From: Rhizobium sp. Leaf306
Lineage (GTDB): Bacteria; Pseudomonadota; Alphaproteobacteria; Rhizobiales; Rhizobiaceae
Reading direction: 5' to 3'
DNA: 64,000 nucleotides
NCBI RefSeq assembly: GCF_001423425.1
Contig: NZ_LMNX01000004.1
Coordinates: forward strand, 62,001-126,000
Below the pieces are notes generated by a model. That model was not told the origin of the DNA, ran no database searches, and was given only the letters and a program-made list of their open reading frames with translations. A program made the translations under genes and the position numbers. This document shows, in pieces, positions 8,960 to 18,011 of this stretch. The stretch's first letter is position 1, and each line of letters opens with the position of its first letter.

Positions 8960-9992
8960 CGTCGAAACTGATCCTGAACTGGGCCGCTTCCATATCCTTG
9001 GGCGGCTGCAGGCCGAGATGCTTCCAGGCGACTGCCGTCAGCACCCTGCCCCGCGGCGTGCGCTGGATAAAGCCCTGCTGGATCATGTAGGGCTCGATAA
9101 TGTCCTCGATCGCGTCGCGCGGCTCCGAAAGTCCCGCCGCAATCGTCTCGATGCCCACGGGCCCGCCGCCGAAGTTGACGGCGATCATGTTGAGATACCG
9201 CTTGTCGAGCTGGTCGAAACCGGCGTGGTCGACATTGAGGCGGATCAGCGCCTCGTCGGCGATCTCCTTGGTCACGGCTTCCGCACGCGCCACTTCGGCG
9301 AAATCACGCACACGGCGCAACAGCCGTCCGGCGATACGCGGCGTGCCACGGGCGCGCCGTGCGATCTCGCGCGCGCCGCCATCGGTCATCGGCAGGTTCA
9401 TAAGGCGCGCACCACGCCGGACGATGCCTTCCAGTTCCTCGACCGTGTAGAACGACAAGCGCACGGGAATGCCGAACCGGTCGCGCAGCGGCGTCGTCAA
9501 AAGCCCGATACGGGTCGTGGCAGCAACCAGCGTGAATTTCGACAGGTCGATCTTGACCGACCGGGCCGACGGCCCTTCGCCGATGATCAGATCGAGCTGG
9601 AAATCCTCCATCGCCGGATAGAGGATTTCCTCGACCGCCGGGTTGAGACGGTGGATTTCATCGATGAACAGCACGTCGCGGTCTTCGAGATTGGTCAGAA
9701 GCGCCGCAAGATCACCGGCCTTGGCAATGACAGGACCGGAGGTCGAGCGGAAATTCACGCCCAGTTCCTTGGCCATGATCTGCGCAAGCGTGGTCTTGCC
9801 GAGACCCGGCGGGCCGACGAACAGCACGTGATCCAGGGCCTCGCCCCGGTTCTTGGCGGCCTCGATGAAGATCTTGAGGTTGGCGCGAGCCTCTGCCTGC
9901 CCGGTAAACTCGTCGAGCGACTGCGGGCGCAGCGCCGTATCGAAATCTTCGCCCCGTTTTTCCGGCGAGATGAGGCGGTTTTCGTCGGTCAT
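8952..9992 (-). CDS. ruvB: Holliday junction branch migration ATPase RuvB
   Basis: 346 aa from the ATG at 9992; the frame is open to 10058, but residues from [16 protein letters not shown] onward match the family start. AAA+ motor of the RuvABC resolvasome. Walker [10 protein letters not shown] is at 60-68, Walker [10 protein letters not shown] near 105-115, and sensor 1 in [20 protein letters not shown]. The C-terminal winged helix ends with TPRGRVLT and W-K-HLGL. It is downstream of ruvA with a 211-base gap, longer than usual, so ruvB may have its own promoter. Confidence 0.96.
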   Translation of the reverse strand: MTDENRLISPEKRGEDFDTALRPQSLDEFTGQAEARANLKIFIEAAKNRGEALDHVLFVGPPGLGKTTLAQIMAKELGVNFRSTSGPVIAKAGDLAALLTNLEDRDVLFIDEIHRLNPAVEEILYPAMEDFQLDLIIGEGPSARSVKIDLSKFTLVAATTRIGLLTTPLRDRFGIPVRLSFYTVEELEGIVRRGARLMNLPMTDGGAREIARRARGTPRIAGRLLRRVRDFAEVARAEAVTKEIADEALIRLNVDHAGFDQLDKRYLNMIAVNFGGGPVGIETIAAGLSEPRDAIEDIIEPYMIQQGFIQRTPRGRVLTAVAWKHLGLQPPKDMEAAQFRISFDDE

Positions 9993-10203
9993 GCAAGAAT
10001 TTCCATCTCGGGCGCGCAGGATGCGGCCTTTGTGTCTGATGTCATGGAGCAGTGGCACCGGCCATGTGGAGCAGCAACTCTCGGCACGCCGCGATCCTTG
10101 ATCGCTATCCTGATCTGACCTTCAAGAGCCATGGTCGTGAACGCACCCAATCTGTTACTTCCCGCAATTGTCCGGCCCTACCGATATCCCAGTACCCCGG
10201 ATA

Positions 10204-10821
10204 TCACGACCTCGCCAGTTCCTTCAGACCCAGCCGGATCAGCTTGGCGCTGTCGGCATCCTCACCGGCTGCCTTCAAAGCAGCGGCGACGGCATTGGCC
10301 GCCTGATCGCGAGAATAGCCAAGATTGGTGAGCGCCGAGACCGCATCGCTGACGGGCGCAGACGCCACGCCCTCGCCCAGTTCCTGCTTGAAGCCGATAT
10401 TTGCGGATGCCTCGCCGGCAAAGGCGGGCGCCTTGTTCTTGAGTTCTGTGACAATGCGGACGGCGACCTTGGGGCCGACACCGGGCGCCCGCGAAACTGC
10501 GGTCTTGTCCTGCAGCGCAATCGCATTGGCCAGTTCGCCCGGTGTCAGCGTTGAGAGCAAGGCCAGCGCCACCTTGGCGCCGACGCCCTGCACGCTCTGC
10601 AGGAGGTTGAACCACTCGCGCTCCAGTGCCGACAGGAAGCCGAACAGTTTCAGCTGGTCCTCGCGCACATAGGTCTCGATGAACAGCACCGCCGCCTCCC
10701 CCACGTTGAGGCGGGCCAGCGTGCGAGCCGAACAGAAGGCTTCGTAGCAGACGCCGTGCACGTCAACGAGCGCGTAGTCCTCGCCGATCTCGTCGATAGT
10801 GCCTTTGAGCTTGCCGATCAT
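10204..10821 (-). CDS. ruvA: Holliday junction DNA-binding protein RuvA
   Basis: 205 aa. N-terminal OB fold ([15 protein letters not shown]), helix-hairpin-helix motifs with [17 protein letters not shown] and [17 protein letters not shown], and a C-terminal three-helix domain that contacts RuvB ([16 protein letters not shown]). RuvA tetramers hold the four-way junction in the square-planar form for RuvB. It lies between ruvC and ruvB on the same strand. Confidence 0.96.
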   Translation of the reverse strand: MIGKLKGTIDEIGEDYALVDVHGVCYEAFCSARTLARLNVGEAAVLFIETYVREDQLKLFGFLSALEREWFNLLQSVQGVGAKVALALLSTLTPGELANAIALQDKTAVSRAPGVGPKVAVRIVTELKNKAPAFAGEASANIGFKQELGEGVASAPVSDAVSALTNLGYSRDQAANAVAAALKAAGEDADSAKLIRLGLKELARS

Positions 10822-11002
10822 GTTTTAGGTCCGCCGCTGAGGATGAAGGAGAATGGGTTCCGGAAATCATGATGCCGAGCATCGGGAAACAGGCACGATA
10901 GCGCGCTGCATCGCGCGTCAGAAGCCGATGCGAGCGTACGGCCTCTGCCGAAATACCTACTGAGGGCGGCAGAACAAGTCAAGAACAGAGGAGGCTGTTG
11001 CG

Positions 11003-11512
11003 TCAGCCGGCCAAAGCTTGGCGCATGCGGTTTGCAACGCGGTTATGGGCGTGGCAGATGGCGATCGCCAGCGCGTCGGCGGCATCGTTACCCTTGAACT
11101 CCGCCTTCGGCATCAGGATCTTCACCATCATGTGGATCTGCTGCTTCTCGCCGTGGCCAACGCCGATGACGGCTTTCTTGACCGCGTTTGGCGCATATTC
11201 GGAAACAGGCAACCCGGCACGCGCCGGCACCAGCATCACGACGCCACGCGCCTGACCAAGCTTCAGCGTCGCCACCGCATCCTTGTTGACGAACGTCTGC
11301 TCGACCGCCGCCTCGTCTGGCGTGTAGGTATGCACAACTTCGGCCAGGCCATCGTGCAGCTGGCAGAGGCGCGAGGCGAGGTCGATGTCACCGTCGGACA
11401 CGACCGTCCCCGATGCCACAAAGCGCAACGAGTTTCCCAGTGTCTCGATAACACCCCACCCTGTGCGGCGAAGCCCCGGATCGATGCCGATGATGCGAAT
11501 CGGTTTTGTCAT
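11003..11512 (-). CDS. ruvC: Crossover junction endodeoxyribonuclease RuvC
   Basis: 169 aa from the ATG at 11512; the frame continues upstream to 11632, but the family begins at [20 protein letters not shown]. It resolves Holliday junctions. The first catalytic Asp is residue 11 (GIDPG) and a second acidic site is in [11 protein letters not shown]; the C-terminal acidic pair is in [14 protein letters not shown]. It is first in the ruvC-ruvA-ruvB order. A 181-base gap to ruvA has no feature I can identify. Confidence 0.95.
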   Translation of the reverse strand: MTKPIRIIGIDPGLRRTGWGVIETLGNSLRFVASGTVVSDGDIDLASRLCQLHDGLAEVVHTYTPDEAAVEQTFVNKDAVATLKLGQARGVVMLVPARAGLPVSEYAPNAVKKAVIGVGHGEKQQIHMMVKILMPKAEFKGNDAADALAIAICHAHNRVANRMRQALAG

Positions 11513-11730
11513 GGCAACTGTTGTGTCACGCCGGGAATCCTGCGCCAAGGCCGAAACGCGGAGTGACTTTGCAGGCCAACACGCGAACGGGAGAGGTCGG
11601 AAGCGTTCATATTTTGTTAACCATAACCGCATCGTTTTGGGCAGAAGTGGTGATCCAACCGCAACAACCTTTTCCTAATGGCGTTGGTTCGTCACAAAGG
11701 GTTTCTTAAGAATCACGAGGAGGCGCCCGA

Positions 11731-12582
11731 ATGATACGGGACTATGATCGGAATGAGACCGAGCTGCGCGATCTTCGCAGAACCGCCGACATCCTGGACG
11801 GCGGTCTGCGCCGCTTTGCAAGCGGTGATATCCGCACCACACTTGATGAACCCATGCCCCTTCGTTTCGAGGGCATGCGCCGCGATTTCAATCGTGGCCT
11901 CGCAACAATCGACCGGACCATCGGCACCGTCGTTTCGAGTGTCGAGACGATGCGGGCCGACACCGAAGCCATGGCCGCCATCCTGCGCAGCCAGGCTCAG
12001 GCCCGCCAGGATCAGGCAGACAGAATTACCCGCGCGAAGTCAAAGACCAGCGCGCATGAGAGAAGCGCCAAGCAGCGTCAGGCAATCACCCGTCATGTCG
12101 GCACGATCGCCCACAACACCAAGCTCGACATGCGCCGACCGCGCGAAGCGGTTGCTGCCGCGTTGAAGCTCATTGAGACGATGGAACTGTCGGCCGGCAC
12201 GTCCAGTGCTACAGGCATGAGCGCAATCCGCGCCAAGACCGAAGAGATCGAGCGCGAACTGCGTGCGATCGGCCTTTACGTCGATGCATTGGCCCAGAAC
12301 GTCGAAGAACTGACCGAATCCGCCGATGCTCAGGCGGCCGAGGCCGAGGCTATCCGTGGCGAACTCGACGAAATGGCCAAGGCAAAGGATGCCCAGGCCC
12401 CCGAAATCCTGACCACGCCGCTTGTTCTCGACAGTCTGAACCGCAGCATCGGCGAGATCGATCGCGCTGCCGCACGCTACTCCGACGTGACCATTTTGCC
12501 GGCGCCGCCAGTCTTTCCGCCTGAAGGATCGCCGCCGTCGTCGGGAGGTCGCAAGCCCTTCCTGCGCCTGATCAAGACCTGA
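11731..12582 (+). CDS. Cytoplasmic HAMP-like coiled-coil protein, chemoreceptor fragment-like
   Basis: 283 aa with no signal peptide or membrane helix. Residues about 15-60 (LDGGLRRFASGDIRTTLDEP, then RFEGMRRDFNRGLATID) resemble the second HAMP segment of rhizobial methyl-accepting chemotaxis proteins. The rest is alpha-helical, low in hydrophobic residues and rich in Ala, Glu and Arg, with likely coiled coil between 130 and 225. The conserved signalling hairpin tip of true chemoreceptors is missing, so it is unlikely to drive CheA. A strong ribosome binding site, GAGGAGG, precedes the ATG. Function unknown; a scaffold or adaptor role would be a guess. Confidence 0.75.
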   Translation: MIRDYDRNETELRDLRRTADILDGGLRRFASGDIRTTLDEPMPLRFEGMRRDFNRGLATIDRTIGTVVSSVETMRADTEAMAAILRSQAQARQDQADRITRAKSKTSAHERSAKQRQAITRHVGTIAHNTKLDMRRPREAVAAALKLIETMELSAGTSSATGMSAIRAKTEEIERELRAIGLYVDALAQNVEELTESADAQAAEAEAIRGELDEMAKAKDAQAPEILTTPLVLDSLNRSIGEIDRAAARYSDVTILPAPPVFPPEGSPPSSGGRKPFLRLIKT

Positions 12583-12611
12583 GGCAGAGACCTCACTGTC
12601 GGACCTCCACC

Positions 12612-12650
12612 GACCCCGCCTAGCGACTTTCATCGCCGGCGGGGTCGTAT
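12612..12650 (+). terminator. Probable terminator after the HAMP-like gene
   Basis: GACCCCGCC (12612-12620) pairs with GGCGGGGTC (12638-12646) around a 17-base loop, followed by GTATTT. The stem is strong but the T-tract is poor. It lies 30 bases after the stop of the HAMP-like gene. Confidence 0.55.
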
Positions 12651-12711
12651 TTGCAAGACCGGCTGCCTAGATAGGGAGAACACGTTTTCCTATCCATTTC
12701 AGGATATGCCG

Positions 12712-13722
12712 ATGATCCCGTTTTCCATTCTCGACCTTTCGCTGATCGGCGAAGGGTATTCCGTCAGCCAGGCTCTCGACCAGTCCCGCAGGCTGGCGAT
12801 CAAGGCCGAACAGCATGGCTATAACCGCCTCTGGCTTGCCGAACACCATGGCATGCCGGGCATTGCCAGCGCGGCTACCGCGCTCGTCATCGCCCATGTC
12901 GGCGCCGCGACCAAGACCATCCGGGTTGGCTCCGGCGGCATCATGCTGCCAAACCATTCTCCTCTTGTGATCGCCGAACAGTTCGGCACGCTGGAAGCGC
13001 TGCTCCCCGGCCGCGTCGATCTCGGCCTCGGCCGAGCGCCCGGAACCGACATGCGCACGGCAAATGCGCTGAGACGCAATCTCGATGCCGGCGCAGAAAA
13101 CTTTCCGCAGGATATCGTCGAGCTCAAGCATCTGCTTGGAACGCCCGTCCCGAACCAGGCAATCCTTGCCGTGCCGGGAACCGAGGCGAATGTGCCGATC
13201 TGGCTTCTCGGCTCCTCGACCTACAGCGCCCACGTGGCGGCCGCTTTGGGTCTCCCCTACGCGTTTGCCTCGCACTTTGCGCCAGATATGCTGCTCGACG
13301 CGATCGCCATCTACCGCGATCGCTTCCAGCCCTCGGCGGATCTCGACAAACCGTATGTGATGGCCGGTGTCATGGGTGTGGCAGCAGATACGGATGAGGA
13401 AGCAAACAGGCTCTTCACCTCGTCGCAGCAGCAGTTTGTCAACCTGCGCAAGAACGTCCGCGGCCTTTTCCCGAAACCGCTCGATACGATGGACGGCTTC
13501 TGGACGCCGATGGAGAAGATGAATGTGGAGCACACGCTGCGCTACGCAGCGGTCGGCTCGCCACGAACCATCGAACGCAAGCTTGGTGAGTTCCTGGCCG
13601 AAACCCAGGCCGACGAGCTCATCATCTCGATGCCGATCCACGATATCGACAAGCGTCTCCGCTCGGTGGAATTGTTTTCGCAGCTGTCGCTGATGGATAG
13701 CCAGCTGCAGCGAGCCGCGTAA
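12712..13722 (+). CDS. Luciferase-like (LLM class) flavin-dependent oxidoreductase
   Basis: 336 aa from the ATG at 12712; an ATG two codons earlier (12706) sits too close to the AGGA site. Bacterial-luciferase-like TIM barrel: [32 protein letters not shown] and [13 protein letters not shown] are typical of the group-1 F420/FMN LLM family often annotated MsnO8-type. It should bind FMN (or F420) and oxidise an unknown organic substrate. It stands alone between two hairpin terminators on the strand opposite to yebC and ruvC, and separates those usually adjacent genes. Confidence 0.88.
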   Translation: MIPFSILDLSLIGEGYSVSQALDQSRRLAIKAEQHGYNRLWLAEHHGMPGIASAATALVIAHVGAATKTIRVGSGGIMLPNHSPLVIAEQFGTLEALLPGRVDLGLGRAPGTDMRTANALRRNLDAGAENFPQDIVELKHLLGTPVPNQAILAVPGTEANVPIWLLGSSTYSAHVAAALGLPYAFASHFAPDMLLDAIAIYRDRFQPSADLDKPYVMAGVMGVAADTDEEANRLFTSSQQQFVNLRKNVRGLFPKPLDTMDGFWTPMEKMNVEHTLRYAAVGSPRTIERKLGEFLAETQADELIISMPIHDIDKRLRSVELFSQLSLMDSQLQRAA

Positions 13723-13729
13723 ACGAATA

Positions 13730-13762
13730 CGGGCCGGTCTCAACGACCGGCCCGCTTCATTT
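13730..13762. terminator. Hairpin terminator between the LLM gene and yebC
   Basis: CGGGCCGGT (13730-13738) pairs perfectly with ACCGGCCCG (13746-13754) around a 7-base loop, followed on the plus strand by CTTCATTT. It lies between two convergent genes and probably serves both. Confidence 0.75.
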
Positions 13763-13779
13763 CAGGACTAGAGAGGCGA

Positions 13780-14526
13780 TCAGGCCGACAACTTGGCCAT
13801 GACCTCATCCGAGACTTCGAAGTTCGAATAGACGTTCTGCACGTCGTCGTCGTCTTCGAGATTGCCGATCAGCTTCATCAGCGACAGCGCGCGTTCCTCG
13901 TCGACTTCGATCGTGTTCTGCGGCTTCCAGATCGACTTGACGGTCTCGGCACCACCGAGCGTGGCGTCGAGCGCCTTGGAGACTTCACCGAGCGCCTCAA
14001 ACCCGCAGATGATCGTGTGGCCTTCCTCGTCGGAAATCACATCGTCGGCACCCGCTTCGATCGCAGCTTCCATGACCGTATCCGCATCGCCGACCGACGC
14101 CTTGTAGGTGATCTCGCCGACATGGTCGAAGGAGAAGGACACCGAACCGGTTTCGCCAAGAGCGCCGCCGGCCTTGGTAAAGATCGAGCGAACGTTGGAG
14201 GCGGTACGATTGCGGTTATCGGTCAGCGCTTCGACGATCACGGCTGTGCCGCCGGGACCGTAGCCCTCGTAACGCACCGCGTCGTAGTTCTCGGCGTCGG
14301 CGCCCGAAGCCTTCTTGATGGCCCGGTCGATATTGTCCTTCGGCATCGACTGAGCCTTGGCGTTTTGAACGGCAAGGCGCAGTGCCGCGTTCATATCCGG
14401 GTCGGGTAGACCGGATTTTGCCGCAACGGTGATTTCGCGTGCAAGCTTGGAGAACATCTTGGAACGGATACCGTCCTGCTTGCCCTTGCGGTGCATGATG
14501 TTCTTGAACTGTGAATGGCCAGCCAT
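13780..14526 (-). CDS. yebC: YebC/PmpR family (TACO1-like) protein
   Basis: 248 aa, the standard length. Begins [18 protein letters not shown], the signature of the family, followed by ARLA-type and [10 protein letters not shown] motifs and the conserved [19 protein letters not shown]. Members have been described both as transcriptional regulators and as translation factors that relieve ribosome stalling at proline runs; the sequence does not decide. In many alphaproteobacteria yebC is directly upstream of ruvC on the same strand. Here two plus-strand genes are inserted between them. Confidence 0.95.
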   Translation of the reverse strand: MAGHSQFKNIMHRKGKQDGIRSKMFSKLAREITVAAKSGLPDPDMNAALRLAVQNAKAQSMPKDNIDRAIKKASGADAENYDAVRYEGYGPGGTAVIVEALTDNRNRTASNVRSIFTKAGGALGETGSVSFSFDHVGEITYKASVGDADTVMEAAIEAGADDVISDEEGHTIICGFEALGEVSKALDATLGGAETVKSIWKPQNTIEVDEERALSLMKLIGNLEDDDDVQNVYSNFEVSDEVMAKLSA

Positions 14527-14667
14527 GGCACCCCTGTCTGCATCATTATCTGGAATTGTGCCGCCTTATAGTTTCGAAGCGGAGGCCGTTCAAGAGCCTT
14601 TCGGATGAGGAACAAACCCCGCCCCGCCTCCGTTCTTCAACCGCACGACAAAGAAGGAGAATTATAG

Positions 14668-15180
14668 ATGGCGAGCCTTACCGAAGCACGCGAAGCCCCC
14701 GAACGTCAGATGTGGGACGAAATCAACGGAATCCATGCGGGCATGCTCGGCATCGAAGGTGCGCACATGCACTTCCAGCCGATGGCGCCGAATGTCGATT
14801 CCGAGACCAACACGATCTGGTTCTATACCAGGACCGATACGGATCTGGTGAAGGCGCTCGGCACAGCCTCCCGCGCCCACTTCAACGTGGTCGGCAAGGA
14901 TCACGATTACCACGCCTGCCTCTCGGGCACCCTGGAAGTCCGCAAGGACGAGGCGAAGATCGATGAATACTGGAGCGCCGTGACGGCTGCCTGGTACGAA
15001 CACGGTAAGTCCGATCCCCATCTCACCATGCTGGCCTTCCGTGTCGATGATGCGGAAATCTGGGCGTCGACCGACAGCACGCTCAAGTTCGGCTGGGAAA
15101 TCGCCAAGGCGAACCTGAATGACGAGAAGATGCCGGAAGTCGGCGTCAACAAGCGCCTGACCTTCACGCGTCACGCCTGA
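14668..15180 (+). CDS. Pyridoxamine 5'-phosphate oxidase-like general stress protein
   Basis: 170 aa, split-barrel flavin-binding fold of the PPOX/general stress protein 26 type. Family-like stretches are MHFQPMAPNVDSETNTIWFY, TDLVKALG, HACLSGTLEV and WWSAV-like WSAVTAAWYEHGKSDP. These proteins bind FMN or FAD but usually lack PNP oxidase activity. The ATG is preceded by AAGGAGAATTATAG. It stands alone, convergent with the next gene across a shared hairpin. Confidence 0.82.
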   Translation: MASLTEAREAPERQMWDEINGIHAGMLGIEGAHMHFQPMAPNVDSETNTIWFYTRTDTDLVKALGTASRAHFNVVGKDHDYHACLSGTLEVRKDEAKIDEYWSAVTAAWYEHGKSDPHLTMLAFRVDDAEIWASTDSTLKFGWEIAKANLNDEKMPEVGVNKRLTFTRHA

Positions 15181-15191
15181 TCAAAAGACCG

Positions 15192-15214
15192 ACAGGGGCT
15201 TGAACAGCCCCTGT
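15192..15214. terminator. Shared hairpin between convergent genes
   Basis: ACAGGGGC (15192-15199) pairs with GCCCCTGT (15207-15214) across a 7-base loop. No long T-tract follows on either strand. It ends exactly at the stop codon of the minus-strand metallo-hydrolase gene. Confidence 0.55.
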
Positions 15215-16077
15215 CACAGCCCTTGCGGCACCATGATCGTCGGCTTCTTCGGAAGGCTGCGCATCGACACGGTGATCGTCTCGCTCGGCGCGTAGGCGAT
15301 CTCGAACTTGCCGTCGAACATCGACAGGAACCGCTCGAGCGGCGGTCCGAAACGGTGCATCGGCAGGATCAGCGACGACCGCAGCCGTTGAACGACGCGG
15401 CTCATGCTGTCCGCCCCCATCGTCAAACCACCATCAACAGGCACCATCAGAATATCAAGCCGACCGATCTGCGTGTACTGCTGTTCGTTGAGTTCGAAAT
15501 GCAGGTGGCCGAGATGCCCGATGCAGAGACCGGCGACTTCGAAGATGAAGATCGAGTTGCCGTCCGGCTCGATCCCGCCGCCCCAGTTGCGGATATCCGA
15601 GACGACATTGCGGATATAGACATCCCCGACCATCTCCCGATGCTCGGCCTTTTCACCCGGCACATCGCTCCATCCGCGCATCACGTGGGCGATCGCAGGA
15701 TCCGGCATCATCGTATAGTGGGTGGAATGCGCCTTGTTCATCGTCACTACGTCAGGAATCCGTGACGGCTGGTGAACGCCGCTGTAATCGGTGGCGATGC
15801 CGATACCGTCGGGGCTCTGGATGAAATAGGTCGAGTGGCCGACGAAGGTAATCTTCACCTCTTCCCGCGCCGACAGGTTTACCGGTTTGATGACTGGCGC
15901 AAACGTGGGACCCGAGGGATTGAAGCTGGCATAGCGGACATGGGGGAAATTCTCGCCCGGCAGGTTCTGCGCAATCGCCTGGCATTGGCTGACCGGCAAC
16001 CCGCCCTCCTGCGCCAGCGCCGATATGGCGGATAGAAGGAGAGCCGAAAAACCGAATGCCAGCGTTCGCAGCTTCAT
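15214..16077 (-). CDS. Exported metallo-beta-lactamase fold hydrolase
   Basis: 287 aa. A clear signal peptide (MKLRTLAFGFSALLLSAISALAQ, cleavage near residue 22) sends it to the periplasm. The hydrolase core is UlaG-like: FVGHSTYFIQSPDGI replaces the more usual HxH-bearing loop, followed by IATDYSGVHQPSRIPDVVTMNKAHSTHY split over residues about 95-125, and GHLGHLHF near 190. The metal-binding set is partly unusual (ASDHxD is not present as such), so activity is uncertain. The substrate is unknown. Confidence 0.78.
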   Translation of the reverse strand: MKLRTLAFGFSALLLSAISALAQEGGLPVSQCQAIAQNLPGENFPHVRYASFNPSGPTFAPVIKPVNLSAREEVKITFVGHSTYFIQSPDGIGIATDYSGVHQPSRIPDVVTMNKAHSTHYTMMPDPAIAHVMRGWSDVPGEKAEHREMVGDVYIRNVVSDIRNWGGGIEPDGNSIFIFEVAGLCIGHLGHLHFELNEQQYTQIGRLDILMVPVDGGLTMGADSMSRVVQRLRSSLILPMHRFGPPLERFLSMFDGKFEIAYAPSETITVSMRSLPKKPTIMVPQGL

Positions 16078-16219
16078 GCCACACCCCGAACCGCGTTGCG
16101 AAAAATCGAGCCGATGCGTTCATGCCATTCCGGGGCTCAGGATGGGGCAAGCATGGCGAAGCGTCCAGCGACGAAGCGCCGTGGTCGTCTCACAATCATG
16201 TCATTGAGTGGTTAGCGCC

Positions 16220-16558
16220 TCAACGCGTCCGGCAGACGAAGGGCAGAAATGAGCTCGCTGTCCCGAAGTTCATCGCGGCCATGGTGAGGCGATTGGCAAG
16301 ATCGATATCACCCTTGGACGACGGGCACACATCCGCACCGTTGGAGCAGCCGGCTGCAATGAAGGCCTCGTTCCCCTCAATGAAAGCACGGGTAACGTCG
16401 CCGCCAGCGGACATCGAAAGCATGTCGTGCCAAGCCTTGGCGTAGAAACTGCACTTCTTCTGAGCCCACGTTCCGGCTGAAGGCTGGACGCTTTGCTGTG
16501 CCGATGCTCCGAAAACCGGAAGCATCAGAACCGCAAACAGAAGCAGCGCCCGAACCAT
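16220..16558 (-). CDS. Small secreted protein of unknown function
   Basis: 112 aa. Signal peptide MVRALLLFAVLMLPVFGASA, then a mature protein of about 92 residues with four cysteines (KKCSFY, AAGCSNGADVCP, PFVCRTR), which suggests two disulfides in the periplasm. The start at 16558 lies two bases before the ymdB stop, so it is co-transcribed with ymdB and the cyclo-ligase gene. I do not recognise a family. The open frame continues far upstream only because it runs antisense-like through ymdB in another frame. Confidence 0.75.
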   Translation of the reverse strand: MVRALLLFAVLMLPVFGASAQQSVQPSAGTWAQKKCSFYAKAWHDMLSMSAGGDVTRAFIEGNEAFIAAGCSNGADVCPSSKGDIDLANRLTMAAMNFGTASSFLPFVCRTR

Positions 16559-16559
16559 T

Positions 16560-17384
16560 CTACCGCCAGAAGCTCGGAATGGTCTCCGCGAGCCGCGGCC
16601 CGATCCGGAGCGGCTCGATCTTCTCGGCCAGTCCCGTCGTGTCGGAAATCTCGATGCCGAGACCGCAGATCGTCGCGGGACCGTTTGCCGCCTCGAAACG
16701 GCCCTTCGGCATTTTCGAGATGAACCGGTTGAGCGGCTCCTCCTTGTCCATGCCGAGCGACGAATCGTAGTCGCCGCACATGCCGGCATCCGACATGTAG
16801 CCGGTGCCGCCGTTCAGGATCTGGCAGTCGGCGGTCGGGACATGCGTGTGGGTGCCGACGACAAGCGACGCGCGACCATCGACGAAATGGCCGAAACACT
16901 GCTTTTCGCTGGTGGCTTCCGCATGGAAGTCGAAGATGATGGCATCCGCCTGTTCCTTCAGCGGGGCCGCGGCAAGGATCGCCTCGGCGGACTTGAAGGG
17001 ATCGTCGAGCTCCGGATGCATGAAGACCCGGCCCATGATGTTGGCGACGAGGATGCGGGCGCCGTTGCGGCCGTAGAAGATGCCGGATCCCTTGCCGGGC
17101 GTGCCGGCCGGATAGTTGGCCGGGCGCAGGAACTGGTCGTGGCGGCCGGCAAACCCGACGGCTTCCTTCTGGTCCCAGACATGGTTGCCGGTGGTGACGA
17201 CGTCGGCACCGGCATTGATCGTCTCGAGAAAGATCTCTTCGGTAATGCCGAAACCGCCGGCGGCATTCTCGCCATTGACGATGACGAAGTCGAGTTTCAG
17301 GTCGGACACCAGCCCCGGCAACTTGTCCCAAACCGCCGTACGGCCGGTTTTGCCGACCATGTCACCCAGAAACAAAAGACGCAT
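16560..17384 (-). CDS. ymdB: YmdB-type calcineurin-like phosphoesterase (TIGR00282 family)
   Basis: 274 aa. Metal-binding motifs of the family are all present: LFLGDMVGKTGR with Asp8, VNGENAAGGFGI, TGNHVWDQKE and DFHAEATSEK, plus GTHTHVPTADCQILNGGT. In Bacillus YmdB hydrolyses 2',3'- and 3',5'-cyclic nucleotides; the function in alphaproteobacteria is not established. It follows the cyclo-ligase gene by 11 bases, an order conserved in Rhizobiales. Confidence 0.92.
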   Translation of the reverse strand: MRLLFLGDMVGKTGRTAVWDKLPGLVSDLKLDFVIVNGENAAGGFGITEEIFLETINAGADVVTTGNHVWDQKEAVGFAGRHDQFLRPANYPAGTPGKGSGIFYGRNGARILVANIMGRVFMHPELDDPFKSAEAILAAAPLKEQADAIIFDFHAEATSEKQCFGHFVDGRASLVVGTHTHVPTADCQILNGGTGYMSDAGMCGDYDSSLGMDKEEPLNRFISKMPKGRFEAANGPATICGLGIEISDTTGLAEKIEPLRIGPRLAETIPSFWR

Positions 17385-17395
17385 GCTTGTCCAAT

Positions 17396-17998
17396 CTACG
17401 CGGGCATATCCGCGAACGGCCGATAGCCGCTTTCGGTCAAGACGGCATCGAGCTTCATATCATGAGGTTCTTCAGGCACTGATGCCACTTCCTGGCAGTC
17501 GAATGCAATGCCGATCAACCGCGGGTTCAAGCCTTTTTCGCGCAAACGGTGAATGGCCCGGTCATAATATCCGCCGCCATAGCCAATCCGGTGGCCGCGG
17601 GCGTCGAAGGCGGCCAGTGGCACGAGCATGATCTCGGGCTCGAGTTCTTCCTCCTCGGGTCCAGGACCCGAGGTCCCGAACGTACCGGGCACAAGCACCG
17701 TCTCAGGCGTCAGTTCGCGAAACACGATCGTTTCCTTGTCGAGGACGACCGGCAGGCAGATGCGCCCGCCGCGATCCCGCAGCAATGCCATGAGAGGATG
17801 GAGATCCACCTCGGATCGGATCGGCAGAAAGCCCGACACGATCGCTCCGGTATGCAACTCGATTGCCCCGGCGCCATGAACGGCAAGCGCCTGGTTCTTT
17901 CCGACCCTATCCGAAATAGACAGAGCGTCTCTCGCGGCGAGGCTCTGGCGCCGCAGTTCCGTCTTGCGCATGCGATTGTCGGAAAAAGCCTCGCTCAT
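17396..17998 (-). CDS. 5-formyltetrahydrofolate cyclo-ligase
   Basis: 200 aa, the family length. Converts 5-formyl-THF to 5,10-methenyl-THF using ATP. The signature GYGGGYYDR is near residue 140 and the N-terminal RRQSLAARDALS helix is typical; SGFLPIRSEVDLHPLM supplies the folate pocket. In many proteobacteria this gene lies directly downstream of 6S RNA (as ygfA/fau), and the two are often one transcript. Here 5 kb of other genes separate it from the 6S RNA gene. Confidence 0.93.
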   Translation of the reverse strand: MSEAFSDNRMRKTELRRQSLAARDALSISDRVGKNQALAVHGAGAIELHTGAIVSGFLPIRSEVDLHPLMALLRDRGGRICLPVVLDKETIVFRELTPETVLVPGTFGTSGPGPEEEELEPEIMLVPLAAFDARGHRIGYGGGYYDRAIHRLREKGLNPRLIGIAFDCQEVASVPEEPHDMKLDAVLTESGYRPFADMPA

Positions 17999-18011
17999 CG
18001 GTCCCGTACCG

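Noticed and set aside
11600..11700. TTAACCAT motif upstream of the HAMP-like gene as a CtrA site
   Set aside because: Only one TTAA half-site is present (in TTTTGTTAACCATAACCG); the second half at N7 is missing.
15214..16077. Metallo-beta-lactamase antibiotic resistance enzyme
   Set aside because: The fold is UlaG-like and the standard HxHxD zinc motif is not present; there is nothing to support beta-lactam hydrolysis.
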